This document shows positions 4,798 through 6,011 of a DNA stretch of 6,011 bases, one piece after another. The DNA is from Gammaproteobacteria bacterium (lineage in GTDB: Bacteria > Pseudomonadota > Gammaproteobacteria > Enterobacterales > Kangiellaceae). The DNA is taken from contig NVTT01000053.1 of assembly GCA_002401655.1 (NCBI GenBank), forward strand, positions 15,303-21,313, read 5' to 3'. The notes under the pieces are model-generated. The model was not told the origin of the DNA. It ran no database searches and was given only the letters and a program-made list of their open reading frames with translations. The position numbers and the translations under genes are program-made. Each line of letters opens with the position of its first letter. Position 1 is the first letter of the stretch.

Positions 4798-6011
4798 ATG
4801 AATAAAAAACCCTTATTTTTTCTGACCGCATTAATCGTCGTTTTTATCGTTATTTTGCTAGTTTCTTATACTGGCATTGGCCGTGATTTTATAATGTTGT
4901 TTAAAGACCAGCAAGGTAAAACTAACTGGCAGTATGTCGCAAACTGGTCAAGCGGGATTTTAATCATATTGCTTTCGATAACAGCCATTATTTTGTTTTT
5001 CTCTCGCCTTGCAAAATTAAAAACCAATAAAGAATTAGAAGCTATTAAGCTTAATCTTGAACATCGAGTCGTAGAGAGAACTCAACAACTCAATGATTCT
5101 GAACATTACTTAAAGAGCATTCTTGAATCGATGCCTTCCATGTTGGTAGGTCTCGACTCAAAAGGTGTGATTACTCAGTGGAACAAAAAAGCGGAGAAAT
5201 ACACCGGCGTTAAGATGATAGATGCGATAGGACACGATCTTTGGGAAGCCTACCCTATTATTACCATTAGTCGTGATCAAGTTGACCAAGCATTGATCCA
5301 ACAACACCCTACAACCATCAGACAAAGCCAACGCGGTCTTTTCCATTTTGACATTACTATTTATCCTTTAACCTCAAATAACTCTAAAGGGTCAGTGATG
5401 AATAGTGGTGTTGTCTTACTGTTAGATGATGTCTCAAAACAAGTTAAATCAGAAAATCAGTTGATCCAAAGGGATAAAATGTCTTCGATGGGTGAGCTTG
5501 CTTCCTCTATGGCGCATGATATGAGCGTACCTTTACAAGGAATGCTGAATGATATTAAACAGATCGAAAAACGTATGCTTGTCATTTCAGAAAAAGCTAA
5601 TACCGCAAATGAAAGAGAATCCGGCAATAAAAGACAATATGATGATGACATAGCCAATATTACCAGTAGCTTAACTGATGCGGTCAACTTGGGTAATCAA
5701 GCAACCTCTATTGTTGATAATCTTTTAGACTTTGCGAGCGCGCAAAGAAAAGAAAAGCAGCAGGTTGAGATGACCCAGATTATGGATCATACGATTAAAT
5801 TAGCTGAAACAGTTTTGTCCACACCGAAAGGTTTAAAGTTTACCGATATCAGTATCAAACGTGAATATGACGAAAATCTTCCATCGGTAAGTTGCCATGT
5901 GTCAGAAATTCAACAGGTTTTCTTAAGCCTTTTAAGACATTGTCTCAATGCGTTAGCCTCGGCTAAGGGGGATGATTTTAAGCCGGTGATAAAAATTAGA
6001 GTACTTCAAGG
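4798..6011 (+). CDS. Membrane PAS-domain sensor histidine kinase (C-terminus cut by right edge)
   Basis: The first 404 codons of a two-component sensor kinase in the inner membrane. Transmembrane helices lie at about 7-24 and 53-69, enclosing a periplasmic loop of only about 28 residues, too short for a typical ligand domain. A coiled coil with the common LEHRVVERTQQL signature (87-98) leads to a PAS domain (about 103-212). The phosphoacceptor region is at 226-260, with His240 in SMAHDMSVPLQ. The ATPase domain begins near 330. In its N-box, Glu370 is kept, but the position of the usual Mg-ATP Asn is His381 (SLLRHCLNAL). The G-boxes lie beyond the edge, and any response regulator gene is out of view. 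AGAAG, 4 bases before the ATG, is a weak ribosome site; the first Met is needed to keep helix 1. The signal could be sensed inside the cell by PAS or within the membrane. Confidence 0.88.
   Translation, partial: MNKKPLFFLTALIVVFIVILLVSYTGIGRDFIMLFKDQQGKTNWQYVANWSSGILIILLSITAIILFFSRLAKLKTNKELEAIKLNLEHRVVERTQQLNDSEHYLKSILESMPSMLVGLDSKGVITQWNKKAEKYTGVKMIDAIGHDLWEAYPIITISRDQVDQALIQQHPTTIRQSQRGLFHFDITIYPLTSNNSKGSVMNSGVVLLLDDVSKQVKSENQLIQRDKMSSMGELASSMAHDMSVPLQGMLNDIKQIEKRMLVISEKANTANERESGNKRQYDDDIANITSSLTDAVNLGNQATSIVDNLLDFASAQRKEKQQVEMTQIMDHTIKLAETVLSTPKGLKFTDISIKREYDENLPSVSCHVSEIQQVFLSLLRHCLNALASAKGDDFKPVIKIRVLQ

Noticed and set aside
5158..5687. Two short minus-strand open frames within the kinase gene
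   Set aside because: They are antisense to the PAS and phosphoacceptor regions, which have clear family motifs on the plus strand.

Overview
This 6.0 kb window looks like chromosome from an AT-rich marine-type gammaproteobacterium. Protein style and base composition suggest Alteromonadales or Colwelliaceae; that is an impression, not a database result. It holds six genes or partial genes, one decayed transposase fragment and several well-formed regulatory structures. I see no rRNA, tRNA, CRISPR array or prophage.

Left part, minus strand (1-1778): the first 229 codons of preT, the NAD(P)H-side subunit of bacterial dihydropyrimidine dehydrogenase, run off the left edge. Its promoter (731-759) overlaps a 16-bp palindrome (744-759) that matches the operator of RutR, the uracil/thymine-responsive TetR-family regulator, at 12 of its 14 specified positions. 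Upstream of this promoter is a separate gene for a homoserine-kinase-like (APH/choline-kinase fold) phosphotransferase.

Middle part (1779-3709): a scarred intergenic stretch contains the degraded 3' end of an IS30-type transposase and a 14-bp tandem repeat. A plus-strand TauD/TfdA-type Fe(II)/2-oxoglutarate dioxygenase gene follows. Next comes an 80-residue protein that I do not recognise; its short leader carries two inverted repeats and no Shine-Dalgarno sequence. The convergent zone behind it holds a long hairpin and a clear rho-independent terminator for the gene on the other strand.

Right part (3710-6011): a minus-strand cytoplasmic M14-family zinc carboxypeptidase-like gene is divergent from a plus-strand membrane PAS histidine kinase. 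The kinase is cut by the right edge. It keeps a phosphoacceptor His but has His where the ATP-binding N-box normally has Asn.

Only preT has a pathway that can be stated with confidence (reductive pyrimidine metabolism). The genes lie in short, separately controlled units of both orientations, so I do not infer one joint system. The most useful observations are the RutR-like operator on preT, the odd leader of the 80-residue gene and the altered N-box of the kinase.
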